This document shows positions 1-5,833 of a DNA stretch of 6,085 nucleotides, one piece after another (the first letter of the stretch is position 1; every line of letters begins with the position of its first letter). The translations under genes and the position numbers were made by a program. This DNA is from Thermoplasmata archaeon (GTDB taxonomy: Archaea; Thermoplasmatota; Thermoplasmata; Lutacidiplasmatales; UBA184). The notes beneath the pieces were generated by a model, which saw only the letters and a list, made by a program, of their open reading frames with translations, was not told where the DNA came from and did no database searches. The stretch spans positions 1 to 6,085 of the forward strand of contig JASHTC010000077.1 in the NCBI GenBank assembly GCA_030040755.1, read 5' to 3'.

Positions 1-773
1 CCGATCGAAATCTGGGGACCCAGCGCGTAGTAGTACGTGCTTCCGACCTGCGTCCCGTTCGGGCCGTGGGAATAGATCGCATTCGAGCTGAGGGCGACCG
101 CGGAGCTCGAGAAGTTCCACACGTTGTCGAGGATGAGGAGTTCGTGCGAGTACGGGGAGTACTCGGCGACGTTCTGGGTCCAGAACGAGTACGACGCATC
201 CCCGAGCAGCGTCACGTCCTGAAGGACGGCGTTGAGCTGCACTCCGTAGAGGTCCGGCGCCGCCAGGTCCATCGTGAGCCCGCTGAATTCCGTCGGGTCG
301 AACGTACCCTCGAGCCGGGGGGTGCTGAGGTTGTCCGCGACGAGCGTCCCCGAGCGGTTCTGCACTCCGTAGTCCGCGATGCCGATCGGGGCCGGCGCGG
401 TGGAGTATGTCGGTCCGAGAAGCGAAGCCGGGGTCGGGGGAGAAACGAGCCGGTCCAGGTCCGGGAGGAACGCGTAGCGGAGCGGGACCCCGGCGGCCTG
501 GATGGCCGCGACCGTCTGGGTGAGGCGGTCGGCACTCCCCGAGAGGTTCCCGGGCTGGGGGGCGGTGGGGGTAGCGAGGGAAGCCGAGAGCGAGCTCGAG
601 TCGGCCGCGGCCGGAACGGCGGAGAGCGCACTTCCCGCGGCCGTCGTCGAGGCAGAGACCGGGACCTGGCCGGGCTCGGGACCGGACGTCGCGACCGCGG
701 TTCCGGCGGAGGAAACCACCAGGATGACGAGGAGCGGGACGACTCGAAGTACCCCGCGCAGGCCGGCCCGCAC
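1..773 (-). CDS. Thermopsin-like secreted acid protease (peptidase family A5), N-terminal part, cut by window edge
   Basis: The minus strand stays open from a GTG at 773-771 to the left edge, giving 257 residues with no stop. Residues 1-27 look like a Sec signal peptide: arginines at 2, 6 and 10, then a hydrophobic core (VVPLLVILVV, 11-20) and small residues. Residues 28-78 are a low-complexity Ala/Ser/Thr/Pro linker or propeptide. From about 95 onward the protein matches what I know of thermopsins: GIADYG (131-136), YGVQLNAVLQDVTLLG (176-191), the FWTQNVAEYSP block (197-207), LDNVWNFS (215-222) and YSHGPNGT (234-241). Family A5 enzymes are pepstatin-sensitive proteases active outside the cell at low pH; their catalytic residues are not firmly established, so none is assigned. 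Five N-glycosylation sequons (N76, N139, N148, N220, N239) fit an exported archaeal protein. The GTG start is the only in-frame start that keeps the whole signal peptide. The gene is divergent from hisS. Function may be digestion of environmental protein, but a non-catalytic member cannot be excluded because the C-terminus is missing. Confidence 0.85.
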   Translation of the reverse strand, partial: MRAGLRGVLRVVPLLVILVVSSAGTAVATSGPEPGQVPVSASTTAAGSALSAVPAAADSSSLSASLATPTAPQPGNLSGSADRLTQTVAAIQAAGVPLRYAFLPDLDRLVSPPTPASLLGPTYSTAPAPIGIADYGVQNRSGTLVADNLSTPRLEGTFDPTEFSGLTMDLAAPDLYGVQLNAVLQDVTLLGDASYSFWTQNVAEYSPYSHELLILDNVWNFSSSAVALSSNAIYSHGPNGTQVGSTYYYALGPQISI

Positions 774-775
774 GA

Positions 776-805
776 CCCTCCTTAGCTCGCGCGGGGTTGA
801 TACAC
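776..805 (-). promoter_or_regulatory. Candidate promoter and Shine-Dalgarno for the thermopsin-like gene
   Basis: On the minus strand an A/T-rich GTGTATCAA box (805-797) lies 32 nt upstream of the GTG start when measured from its first base, the same distance as the hisS box. A purine run AGGAGGG (782-776) ends 2 nt before the start codon. It matches the archaeal anti-Shine-Dalgarno sequence but sits closer to the start than usual. The two signals point to different modes (leaderless or led), so the exact transcription start is uncertain. Confidence 0.4.
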
Positions 806-865
806 CTTCCGGGTTCCCCCCACGGCCGAAGGGGAGAGAGCGGCCCCGGCCGCGCTCCTCCCGGT

Positions 866-878
866 GCGAGCTAATATG
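866..878 (+). promoter_or_regulatory. Candidate archaeal promoter (BRE/TATA-like) of hisS
   Basis: GCGAGCTAATATG is the most A/T-rich stretch in an otherwise very GC-rich intergenic region. The GCTAA core begins 32 nt before the GTG start of hisS, and no Shine-Dalgarno precedes that start. In archaea the TATA box sits about 25-30 nt upstream of the transcription start, so transcription would begin at or very near the GTG, giving a leaderless mRNA. Confidence 0.55.
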
Positions 879-901
879 AGGAGCACGTCAGTCCCCCCGC
901 T

Positions 902-2203
902 GTGCCGTTCTCTCCGCTGCGGGGGTTTCGGGACTATCCGCCTCCGGAAGCCGGCGCCCGCTCCGAGATCCGACGGCGGATGCGCGCCACCGCCCGTCGG
1001 GCCGGCTACACCGAGCTCGAGGTCCCCTGCGTCGAGAGCTTCGAGCTCTACCAGATGAAGAGCGGGGAAGGGATCGCCACCGAGACCTGGCTCTTCCGGG
1101 ACAAGGGCGACCGTCCGGTCGCGCTGGTGCCCGAGACCACTCCGTCGGTCGCCCGGATCTTCGCCGAGCGAGCGAAGTCCGAGCCGTTGCCGGTGAAGTG
1201 GTTCACCATTTCGAAGGCGTGGCGGTACGAAGAGCCCCAGGCCGGGCGGACCCGCGAGTTCCTGCAGTTCAACCTCGACATCTTCGGGGTGCCGGGCGTG
1301 GAGGCCGAGGCCGACCTCCTCGCGACCGCGGCGATGTTCCTGGACGACGTCGGGGCCACGGGCCTGTACGCTTTCCGCCTCAACGACCGGGCGGTCGCCG
1401 AGGGGATCGGCGCGCTCTACGGGGCGCAGGACATCCCGCGCTTCTTCCGGGCGGTCGACCGGTACCACAAGATACCGCCCGCCGAGTTCGAGGGAGAGGT
1501 GCTCCAGGCGGGGCTCTCCGAGGACGCGGCCCGGGAGCTCGCGAGCCTCTTCACCACCGCCGGCACCGGGGTCCCCGCGCGCGAGGTCGAGCCGTTCTTC
1601 CAGGAGCTCGAGCGACGGGGCCTCGGGCAGGCCGGCCAGGTCGGCATCGACCGGATGCGGCGCCTCTTCCGCCTGCTCGAGCGGGCGGGGCTCTCGGGAT
1701 GCGTCGTCTACGACCCCACGGTCGTCCGCGGGCTCGCCTACTACACCTCCACGGTCTTCGAGGCCTACTCTCGCTCCGGCGACACGCGGGCGCTCTTCGG
1801 CGGGGGACGGTACGACCACCTGGTGGAACTGTTCGACGGGCCGGCGATGGCCGCCGCCGGGCTGGCGATCGGGGACCAGACCCTCGAGCTCCTCCTGAAA
1901 GGGGCGGGCCGGTGGCCGGAGGGAGAACCCCCCCTCGACACCTACGTGGTGGTCAACGAACCCACCCGCATGCCGGAGGCGATCGAGCTGGTGCAGGAGT
2001 TGCGACGCGCCGGGCTCAGCGCCGACTGCGACCTGCTGGGCCGCTCGATGTCCAAGCAGTTCAAGGAGGCGGGGCGGCGGCGTGCCCGCCGTGCGTTGAT
2101 CCTGGGGTTGAAGGAGGCCGGGCCGGGTGCGATAGTCGAGCGTGATCTGACGACGGGTGCCCAGCGTGAGGTGCCGCGGTCCGCCGTGTCACGACCGGGA
2201 TAG
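902..2203 (+). CDS. hisS: Histidyl-tRNA synthetase (HisRS)
   Basis: This 433-residue cytoplasmic class II aminoacyl-tRNA synthetase activates histidine with ATP and charges tRNA-His. The N-terminal LRGFRDYPP (6-14) is the typical HisRS opening. Motif 1 lies around GYTELEVPCVES (35-46). The ATP-binding segment PETTPSVARI is at 77-86. Motif 2 is WRYEEPQAGRTREFLQFN (107-124). The histidine-specific HisA motif is RGLAYYTSTVFEAY (276-289), followed by GGGRYDHL (300-307). Motif 3 lies at AAGLAIGDQTLELLL (318-332), where the usual E-R-L reads Q-T-L. The C-terminal anticodon-binding domain (about 345-425) ends with SMSKQFKEA (382-390) and RDLTTGAQREVP (414-425). The GTG start sits directly before the conserved opening, and an A/T-rich box 32 nt upstream supports a leaderless message. 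The last 143 nt overlap the convergent CDIN1-like gene. HisRS identity is secure. The ATP phosphoribosyltransferase regulatory subunit HisZ is excluded by the intact HisA motif and the anticodon-binding domain. Confidence 0.96.
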   Translation: MPFSPLRGFRDYPPPEAGARSEIRRRMRATARRAGYTELEVPCVESFELYQMKSGEGIATETWLFRDKGDRPVALVPETTPSVARIFAERAKSEPLPVKWFTISKAWRYEEPQAGRTREFLQFNLDIFGVPGVEAEADLLATAAMFLDDVGATGLYAFRLNDRAVAEGIGALYGAQDIPRFFRAVDRYHKIPPAEFEGEVLQAGLSEDAARELASLFTTAGTGVPAREVEPFFQELERRGLGQAGQVGIDRMRRLFRLLERAGLSGCVVYDPTVVRGLAYYTSTVFEAYSRSGDTRALFGGGRYDHLVELFDGPAMAAAGLAIGDQTLELLLKGAGRWPEGEPPLDTYVVVNEPTRMPEAIELVQELRRAGLSADCDLLGRSMSKQFKEAGRRRARRALILGLKEAGPGAIVERDLTTGAQREVPRSAVSRPG

Positions 2204-2945
2204 CGGACTCGATCGTCTCCCCGTCCCACAGCAGGATGCCGGGCGGCGACTCGGCGCCCGCCACGTAGCCGTACCAGTAGACGACGGCCCCCTCTCCGAA
2301 CAGCTCGGTGTAGGGGGCGAGCTGCCGGCGCAGGTTCTTGCGGAGCTCCACATCGTCGCCGAAATTCGCCTTCGACTCGATCCAGGTGAGCTTCTGTCCG
2401 TTGTAGTGGATCGGCTCGTCCAGGAGCGCGTCGGGGGTCTTCGCATACTTCCCTCGGAGGTCCTTCTCCGTCCGGTAGCCGATCCCGTGCTTCTCAAGCC
2501 AGCGCGCCAGCCGCTCCTCCCCCCGGCGTCCCCGCTCCCGCTGGAGCTCCATGCCGTGCGGGGAGTAGATGCGGTCCGCGGCCAGGAGCTCCTCCACCTC
2601 CTTGCGGATCCGGTGGTCCGGCGCCGTCTCGGGATGGAGGAACGTCCCCCAGACCTTCTTGCGCGGGATCCCGAGCTCCCCCAGCATCTGCTGGCCCATG
2701 AGCACGGGGGGGAACTTCCAGTCCCGGGCGATCTCGAGGATCGAGCGTCCCTGCTTCCACTGGTGGACCAGCCGGGGGAGCTGCCGCTTGACCACGTAGA
2801 AGCGACGGGTCGCGTCGCGGGTGACCCGATGGGTATGGATCACGAAGAGCAGCTCAGGGTCGAGGTGCTCGGCGTTCGCGATCCGGTGGACGTCCTCGTC
2901 GGTGACTAGCGAGTTATAGAGGCGCTGATAGGTCGCTCGGTCCAT
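2061..2945 (-). CDS. CDIN1/C15orf41-like TPD-motif protein, predicted PD-(D/E)XK nuclease
   Basis: This 294-residue protein matches my recollection of the family containing human CDIN1 (C15orf41), the nuclease partner of codanin-1. Residues 1-130 form a helical N-terminal region resembling the family's helix-turn-helix part (SILEIARDWKFPPVLMGQQM, 68-87). The C-terminal nuclease-like core has RGRRGEERLARWL (138-150), the signature KTPD (169-172), WIESKANFGDD (188-198), and GEGAVVYWYGY (217-227) followed by GILLW (236-240). D172 with E190 and K192 fit the D...E-x-K metal-binding set of PD-(D/E)XK nucleases. Substrate and role in archaea are unknown to me. The ATG at 2945 has no clear Shine-Dalgarno and lies 61 nt after nadE, so it may be the operon's last gene or have its own promoter. 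The conserved core ends near residue 250; the Pro/Ala/His-rich tail (about 253-294) is not family-like and lies antisense to the 3' end of hisS. Family call is firm; nuclease activity is inferred. Confidence 0.88.
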   Translation of the reverse strand: MDRATYQRLYNSLVTDEDVHRIANAEHLDPELLFVIHTHRVTRDATRRFYVVKRQLPRLVHQWKQGRSILEIARDWKFPPVLMGQQMLGELGIPRKKVWGTFLHPETAPDHRIRKEVEELLAADRIYSPHGMELQRERGRRGEERLARWLEKHGIGYRTEKDLRGKYAKTPDALLDEPIHYNGQKLTWIESKANFGDDVELRKNLRRQLAPYTELFGEGAVVYWYGYVAGAESPPGILLWDGETIESAIPVVTRRTAAPHAGHPSSDHARLSHPARPPSTPGSTHGGHAAAPPP

Positions 2946-2988
2946 GGAAAAGCCGGGAACGGATACTCCCCGTCGACCCGGCGGTCGA

Positions 2989-2998
2989 GCTTAAGGTT
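2989..2998 (-). promoter_or_regulatory. Weak candidate promoter between nadE and the CDIN1-like gene
   Basis: The 61-nt gap (2946-3006) contains one A/T-rich element on the minus strand, ACCTTAAGC, just after the nadE stop. Transcription about 25 nt downstream would give a leader of roughly 20 nt before the ATG at 2945. The spacing differs from the other promoter candidates in this window, and the element is a short self-complementary sequence (CTTAAG), so it could be incidental. No T-rich terminator is visible in the gap, which leaves read-through from nadE equally possible. Confidence 0.3.
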
Positions 2999-3006
2999 GG
3001 TGGGAG

Positions 3007-3816
3007 TCACTCGCGCCAGTCGAGGCCAACGGTCCGCAGCCCGAGCTTCGGGATGGGAGGAAGGCGCCGTTTGTGACGGTTCTGGGCGAGCCGCCGGGCG
3101 AGGGCCTGGACGGCCGCCAGCGGGATCCCGGTGCTCGCATGCACCTCCTCCTCCGTCCGCAGCTGCTCGAACCCGTAGAGGATGCGGTCGATCTGCTCGT
3201 ACGGAACGCCGATCTCCCCCTCGTCGGTCTGGCCCTCCCAGAACCCGGCGGTCGGGGGCCGCTCCCGTACGGGAGCGGGGATCTGGAGCTCGAGCGCGAG
3301 CGCCCGGACCTGGCTCTTGTAGAGGTCCCCGATCGGCAGGAGGTCGACCCCCCCGTCGCCGTACTTCGTGAAGTACCCGAGCAGCAACTCGGACTTGTTC
3401 CCGGTCCCGATGACGAGGCGGTTGCGCTCGCGGGCGAGGGCGTAGAGGAGGGTCATCCGCAACCGGGCCGTCAGGTTCCCGAGCGTGACGCGGTCCGTCA
3501 CCTCGGGGATCACGGCCCGCATCGCCTCCACGGCGGGGCCGAGGGGCAGGGTGCGGTGTTCGATCCCGAGCGCCTCCGCGAACTCCCGCGTCTCCCGCTG
3601 CAGCGCCTCCGGGTACCCCGGGTCGGGCAACAGCACCCCCAGGACCCGGTCCGCCCCGAGAGCGTCCCGCGCGAGGCGAGCCGTGACCGCGCTGTCGAGG
3701 CCCCCCGAGAGGCCCACGACCCCTCCCTGGCTCGCGGGCGGACCGGCGTGCCCGCGCAGGAACTGGTGGATGGTCGCGACCGCGTTCCGGGGCAGGCGGG
3801 GGGCGAGGTCGCTCAT
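3007..3816 (-). CDS. nadE: NAD synthetase, ammonia-dependent type
   Basis: This 269-residue enzyme converts nicotinic acid adenine dinucleotide, ATP and ammonia to NAD, AMP and diphosphate, the last step of NAD synthesis in the cytoplasm. The N-type ATP pyrophosphatase P-loop is VVGLSGGLDSAVTARLA (33-49), with the SGGxDS core at 37-42. GTGNKSELLLGYFTKYGDGG (137-156) and PIGDLYKSQVRALA (161-174) are the nucleotide and substrate-binding segments. RPPTAGFWEGQTDEGEIG (186-203) is the flexible-loop signature, and HKRRLPPIP (248-256) is the usual C-terminal basic motif. There is no glutaminase (nitrilase-like) domain, so free ammonia or a separate amidotransferase must supply nitrogen. The ATG at 3816 overlaps the RaSEA stop by 4 nt (ATGA), which suggests translational coupling and fixes the start. 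Longer open frame upstream is only the out-of-frame shadow of RaSEA. Identity is secure. Confidence 0.96.
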   Translation of the reverse strand: MSDLAPRLPRNAVATIHQFLRGHAGPPASQGGVVGLSGGLDSAVTARLARDALGADRVLGVLLPDPGYPEALQRETREFAEALGIEHRTLPLGPAVEAMRAVIPEVTDRVTLGNLTARLRMTLLYALARERNRLVIGTGNKSELLLGYFTKYGDGGVDLLPIGDLYKSQVRALALELQIPAPVRERPPTAGFWEGQTDEGEIGVPYEQIDRILYGFEQLRTEEEVHASTGIPLAAVQALARRLAQNRHKRRLPPIPKLGLRTVGLDWRE

Positions 3817-4832
3817 GCTTCGACCCCGAGCGGCTCGAGGGCCCGCAGTCGCTGCCACTCCGATCGGCAGCCACAGTCGAGCGTCTCGAGGGGGCCGAAC
3901 TCTTGCCGCAGGGAGGCCTCCTCCACGGCCTCCAGCACCCGCGGGTCGCACCGTCGGCAGTTGTGCGGCCCGCGGGGTAGCCCCCCCGCGGTGGGGAAGG
4001 AGACGAGGCGGCTCGCACCGCGGAGCGGGGCCCCGGCCCGGAGGGTCTCGACGACCGACCACAGCCAGGGGGGTCGGTAGCGTCCCCGGCGGTACATCCA
4101 CTCCACGACCGTCCCGCTCTGGATGTGCACCGGGTTCACCGAGAGGGCGTCGAAGTGGTCCCGTGCCTCTCCGATCGAGTGGAGGACGTCCCGGATCGCC
4201 TCGCCCTCGGTCAGGTAGGGGGGCTTGAGCAATAGGTAGGCCTTCGCCCGGAGGCCGAGCGCGCGCAGCCGGTCGCCGGCCTCGAGGTACTCCCGGGGCG
4301 GGGCGTTCTTGTGGACGAGCCGCCCGAGGACGTCCGGGTCCGCCGACTCGAGCCCGAGGGCGACCTCGAGCTCTCCGAGGAACCCCTCCCGGAGCGGGGT
4401 CAGGACCTCGGCCGTGGCAAACTCCGGGAGGGTCTCGAACAGCAGGCGACGGGCGCGGCCCGAGAAGGCGCGCACGAGCGCGAGCCGACTCGCCGGGTCG
4501 ACCTCGCGGTCGTCCAGGAAGCTCCCCGAGGTGTACACCTTCACGTACGGCTCGTCCTGGTACCGGGCGAGCGCCCGGTCCAGCTGCTCGGCGAGCTCGG
4601 CGGGCGTCGCCGAGCGGCCGAGGGTATCCTTGGCGTAGCCGCACATCGAGCATCCCTTCTGGTCGGCCCAGTAGCAGCCGCGGGTGCGGAGGATGAGCAC
4701 GAACGCGGGCACCTCCTCGGACCCGATCGCCTCCCGCTCGACCCACTGGTTGACGAACCGTCGCGCGTCCGCGGGGGGGGCCGGCTCCGGCCGACGCTCC
4801 CGGGCGACCGCCCGGGCCAGGGACTCCGGCAT
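3813..4832 (-). CDS. raSEA: Archaeosine synthase radical SAM subunit RaSEA
   Basis: This 339-residue protein matches the archaeal radical SAM family now known as RaSEA. With ArcS, RaSEA makes archaeosine at position 15 of tRNA: ArcS attaches lysine to preQ0-tRNA, and RaSEA cleaves the adduct to leave the formamidine group. The SAM-binding 4Fe-4S ligands are C53, C61 and C64 in RTRGCYWADQKGCSMCGYA (49-67), a C-x7-C-x2-C spacing rather than the common C-x3-C-x2-C. KVYTSGSFLDD (98-108), LFETLPEF (131-138) and VALGLESADPDVL (157-169) are the next barrel strands and match the family pattern. A second Cys group near the C-terminus, PHNCRRCD (289-296) and LDCGC (318-322), could bind another metal or cluster. 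The ATG at 4832 shares one base with the rbkR stop (TGATG), and GGAG lies 5 nt before it. The first 25 residues are charged and Pro/Ala-rich. The alternative, a general ELP3- or YhcC-like radical SAM protein, is less likely given the spacing and the archaeal context. Confidence 0.87.
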   Translation of the reverse strand: MPESLARAVARERRPEPAPPADARRFVNQWVEREAIGSEEVPAFVLILRTRGCYWADQKGCSMCGYAKDTLGRSATPAELAEQLDRALARYQDEPYVKVYTSGSFLDDREVDPASRLALVRAFSGRARRLLFETLPEFATAEVLTPLREGFLGELEVALGLESADPDVLGRLVHKNAPPREYLEAGDRLRALGLRAKAYLLLKPPYLTEGEAIRDVLHSIGEARDHFDALSVNPVHIQSGTVVEWMYRRGRYRPPWLWSVVETLRAGAPLRGASRLVSFPTAGGLPRGPHNCRRCDPRVLEAVEEASLRQEFGPLETLDCGCRSEWQRLRALEPLGVEA

Positions 4833-5533
4833 CACGACTCCATGAGCTCGACCTTGACGGTGTCGTCGTCCCGGACCCCGAGGGCCTCGCGGAGGAAGTC
4901 GGGCGCGACGAACTCCACGACGTCCTTGTAGTGGGTGCGGTCCGGATGGATCAGGTGGCATGGATGACCGTTCAGGCGGGCGGCAAAGCACGTCGCCCCC
5001 CCGAAGGTCCGCCCGCTCGCCTGGTAGCCGTCGATGCGGATCCCCTTCCAGTGGGCCACGAGCCCGACCTTGCGCACGGCCGCCTCCGTGACCCGCACGT
5101 TGAGGGTGCCCGGATAGGGAGCGTAGTTCAGGCGCTCGGTGAACTGGACGACGTAGCCGGGCTGCGAGAGGTAGTACCGCCCCTCGCCGAGCCCGCTCGC
5201 GACCTTTCCCTCGAAGGCGACCCGCGCCGGCCCCTCGAAGATCCGGCGGTAGGCGTGGAACTCGGCCCGGAGGAGCTCCATCGCCGCCGGCGTCAGGAGC
5301 AGCCGCTGTCGACGCTGCGCGAGCGCTCGGCTCAACAGGCCCCGTTTCTCGAGGGCCACGAGGTACCGGTCGGCCGCCTGTTGGCTGACCCCGATCTGTT
5401 CGCCCACCTCCCGGGACGTCATGACCACGGCGGTGTGGTCGGCCCCGAGCTGGGCCAGCAGACGGAGCACGGCGAGGTCCTCGCCCTTCGGGCGCGGTCG
5501 GGCGGGTTCGCGGGGGCTCGGGGCAGCGGGCAC
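4832..5533 (-). CDS. rbkR: Bifunctional winged-helix regulator / CTP-dependent riboflavin kinase
   Basis: This 233-residue protein has two parts. Residues about 18-90 form a winged helix-turn-helix, with TSREVGEQIGVSQQAADRYL (39-58) as the DNA-reading unit and LEKRGLLSR (61-69) leading into the wing. Residues about 106-230 are the archaeal riboflavin kinase fold, with GKVASGLGEGRYYLS (109-123), APYPGTLNVRV (138-148), RTFGGATCFAARLNG (175-189) and PDRTHYKDVVEFVAP (197-211). The archaeal enzyme makes FMN from riboflavin using CTP instead of ATP. Proteins with this fusion are known as RbkR, where the HTH part controls flavin-related genes; control of this particular operon is my inference. The GTG at 5533 lies 2 nt after the stop of the Sm-like gene and has no clear Shine-Dalgarno, which suggests coupled re-initiation. 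The first 15 residues are Pro/Ala/Arg-rich, so the true start could lie slightly downstream, but no better start codon is visible before the HTH. Confidence 0.93.
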   Translation of the reverse strand: MPAAPSPREPARPRPKGEDLAVLRLLAQLGADHTAVVMTSREVGEQIGVSQQAADRYLVALEKRGLLSRALAQRRQRLLLTPAAMELLRAEFHAYRRIFEGPARVAFEGKVASGLGEGRYYLSQPGYVVQFTERLNYAPYPGTLNVRVTEAAVRKVGLVAHWKGIRIDGYQASGRTFGGATCFAARLNGHPCHLIHPDRTHYKDVVEFVAPDFLREALGVRDDDTVKVELMES

Positions 5534-5535
5534 GA

Positions 5536-5778
5536 TCAGGCCGGCGGGGTGGCCGCGCCTTGCGGCGCATGGAGGGTGACGACGTTCGAACCGCGGAGGA
5601 CGACCCGGCCGAGGTGGCGGCTCATCTCGGCGGTCGTCTCGTCCGCCTCGTCCAGCACGAGGTTCATGTGTTCGTCCACCCCCATCAGCTTCCCCGTGAG
5701 CTGGCGGGCATCCTTCAGGACCAGCGTCACGCGTTGCGACACCAGCCGCTCGACCAGGTGAGTCGGGTTGACCGCCAT
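5536..5778 (-). CDS. Archaeal Sm-like (Lsm/SmAP) RNA-binding protein
   Basis: This 80-residue protein has the length of archaeal SmAPs, which form hexameric or heptameric rings that bind U-rich RNA and are counterparts of eukaryotic Sm/Lsm proteins and bacterial Hfq. The Sm1 motif spans about 16-45, with the conserved glycine G29 and D35-E-H-M-N-L40, whose H37 and N39 correspond to the uridine-binding positions. The Sm2 motif is GRVVLRGSNVVTL (57-69), with R62 and N65 in the RNA-binding loop; the usual IRGDN reads LRGSN here. The tail (70-80) is short and Ala/Pro-rich. It is the first gene of the minus-strand string and is preceded by a promoter-like box but no Shine-Dalgarno, so a leaderless message is likely. 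Whether its RNA targets relate to the neighbouring tRNA and cofactor genes cannot be told from sequence. Confidence 0.94.
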   Translation of the reverse strand: MAVNPTHLVERLVSQRVTLVLKDARQLTGKLMGVDEHMNLVLDEADETTAEMSRHLGRVVLRGSNVVTLHAPQGAATPPA

Positions 5779-5801
5779 CGACCGGACGACGGCCCTCGGC
5801 T

Positions 5802-5815
5802 CTTTAGCGTTTCTC
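5802..5815 (-). promoter_or_regulatory. Candidate archaeal promoter of the Sm-rbkR-raSEA-nadE operon
   Basis: Read on the minus strand, GAGAAACGCTAAAG combines a purine-rich BRE-like GAGAAA with a GCTAAAG box. The G of GCTAA lies 30 nt before the ATG at 5778. No Shine-Dalgarno precedes that ATG, so transcription probably starts at or just before it. Confidence 0.5.
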
Positions 5816-5833
5816 GCAACGGAGCTCGCCCCC

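Noticed and set aside
66..785. A 239-residue plus-strand frame over the thermopsin region
   Set aside because: The opposite strand carries clear thermopsin motifs and a signal peptide; the plus-strand product is Arg/Gly/Glu-rich shadow.
782..1819. A 345-residue minus-strand frame antisense to hisS
   Set aside because: It is Arg/Gly/Glu-rich with no recognisable domain, and it lies opposite a secure HisRS gene; a typical GC-driven shadow.
1198..2145. A 315-residue plus-strand frame inside hisS
   Set aside because: It is an out-of-frame reading of hisS with extreme Arg/Gly/Pro composition and no motif.
2946..3006. Terminator between nadE and the CDIN1-like gene
   Set aside because: No T-rich tract of useful length on the minus strand after the nadE stop; the TTTT just before the ATG at 2945 is too short and too late.
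2906..4018. A 370-residue minus-strand frame and its plus-strand counterpart at 3073-4080
   Set aside because: Both are alternative-frame readings of RaSEA and nadE, without any family signature.
3007..4746. A 579-residue minus-strand frame containing NadE
   Set aside because: The portion before 3816 is the shadow of RaSEA in another frame. The NadE start is fixed by the ATGA overlap and the family length.
4773..4780. A run of eight G, possible sequencing slip or programmed frameshift site
   Set aside because: The RaSEA frame is intact on both sides and the run encodes a Pro/Ala stretch before the conserved domain, so no frameshift is needed.
3813..5570. A 585-residue minus-strand frame containing RaSEA
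   Set aside because: Only the part from 4832 matches RaSEA. The upstream part is an out-of-frame reading of rbkR with low-complexity Arg/Pro/Gly composition.
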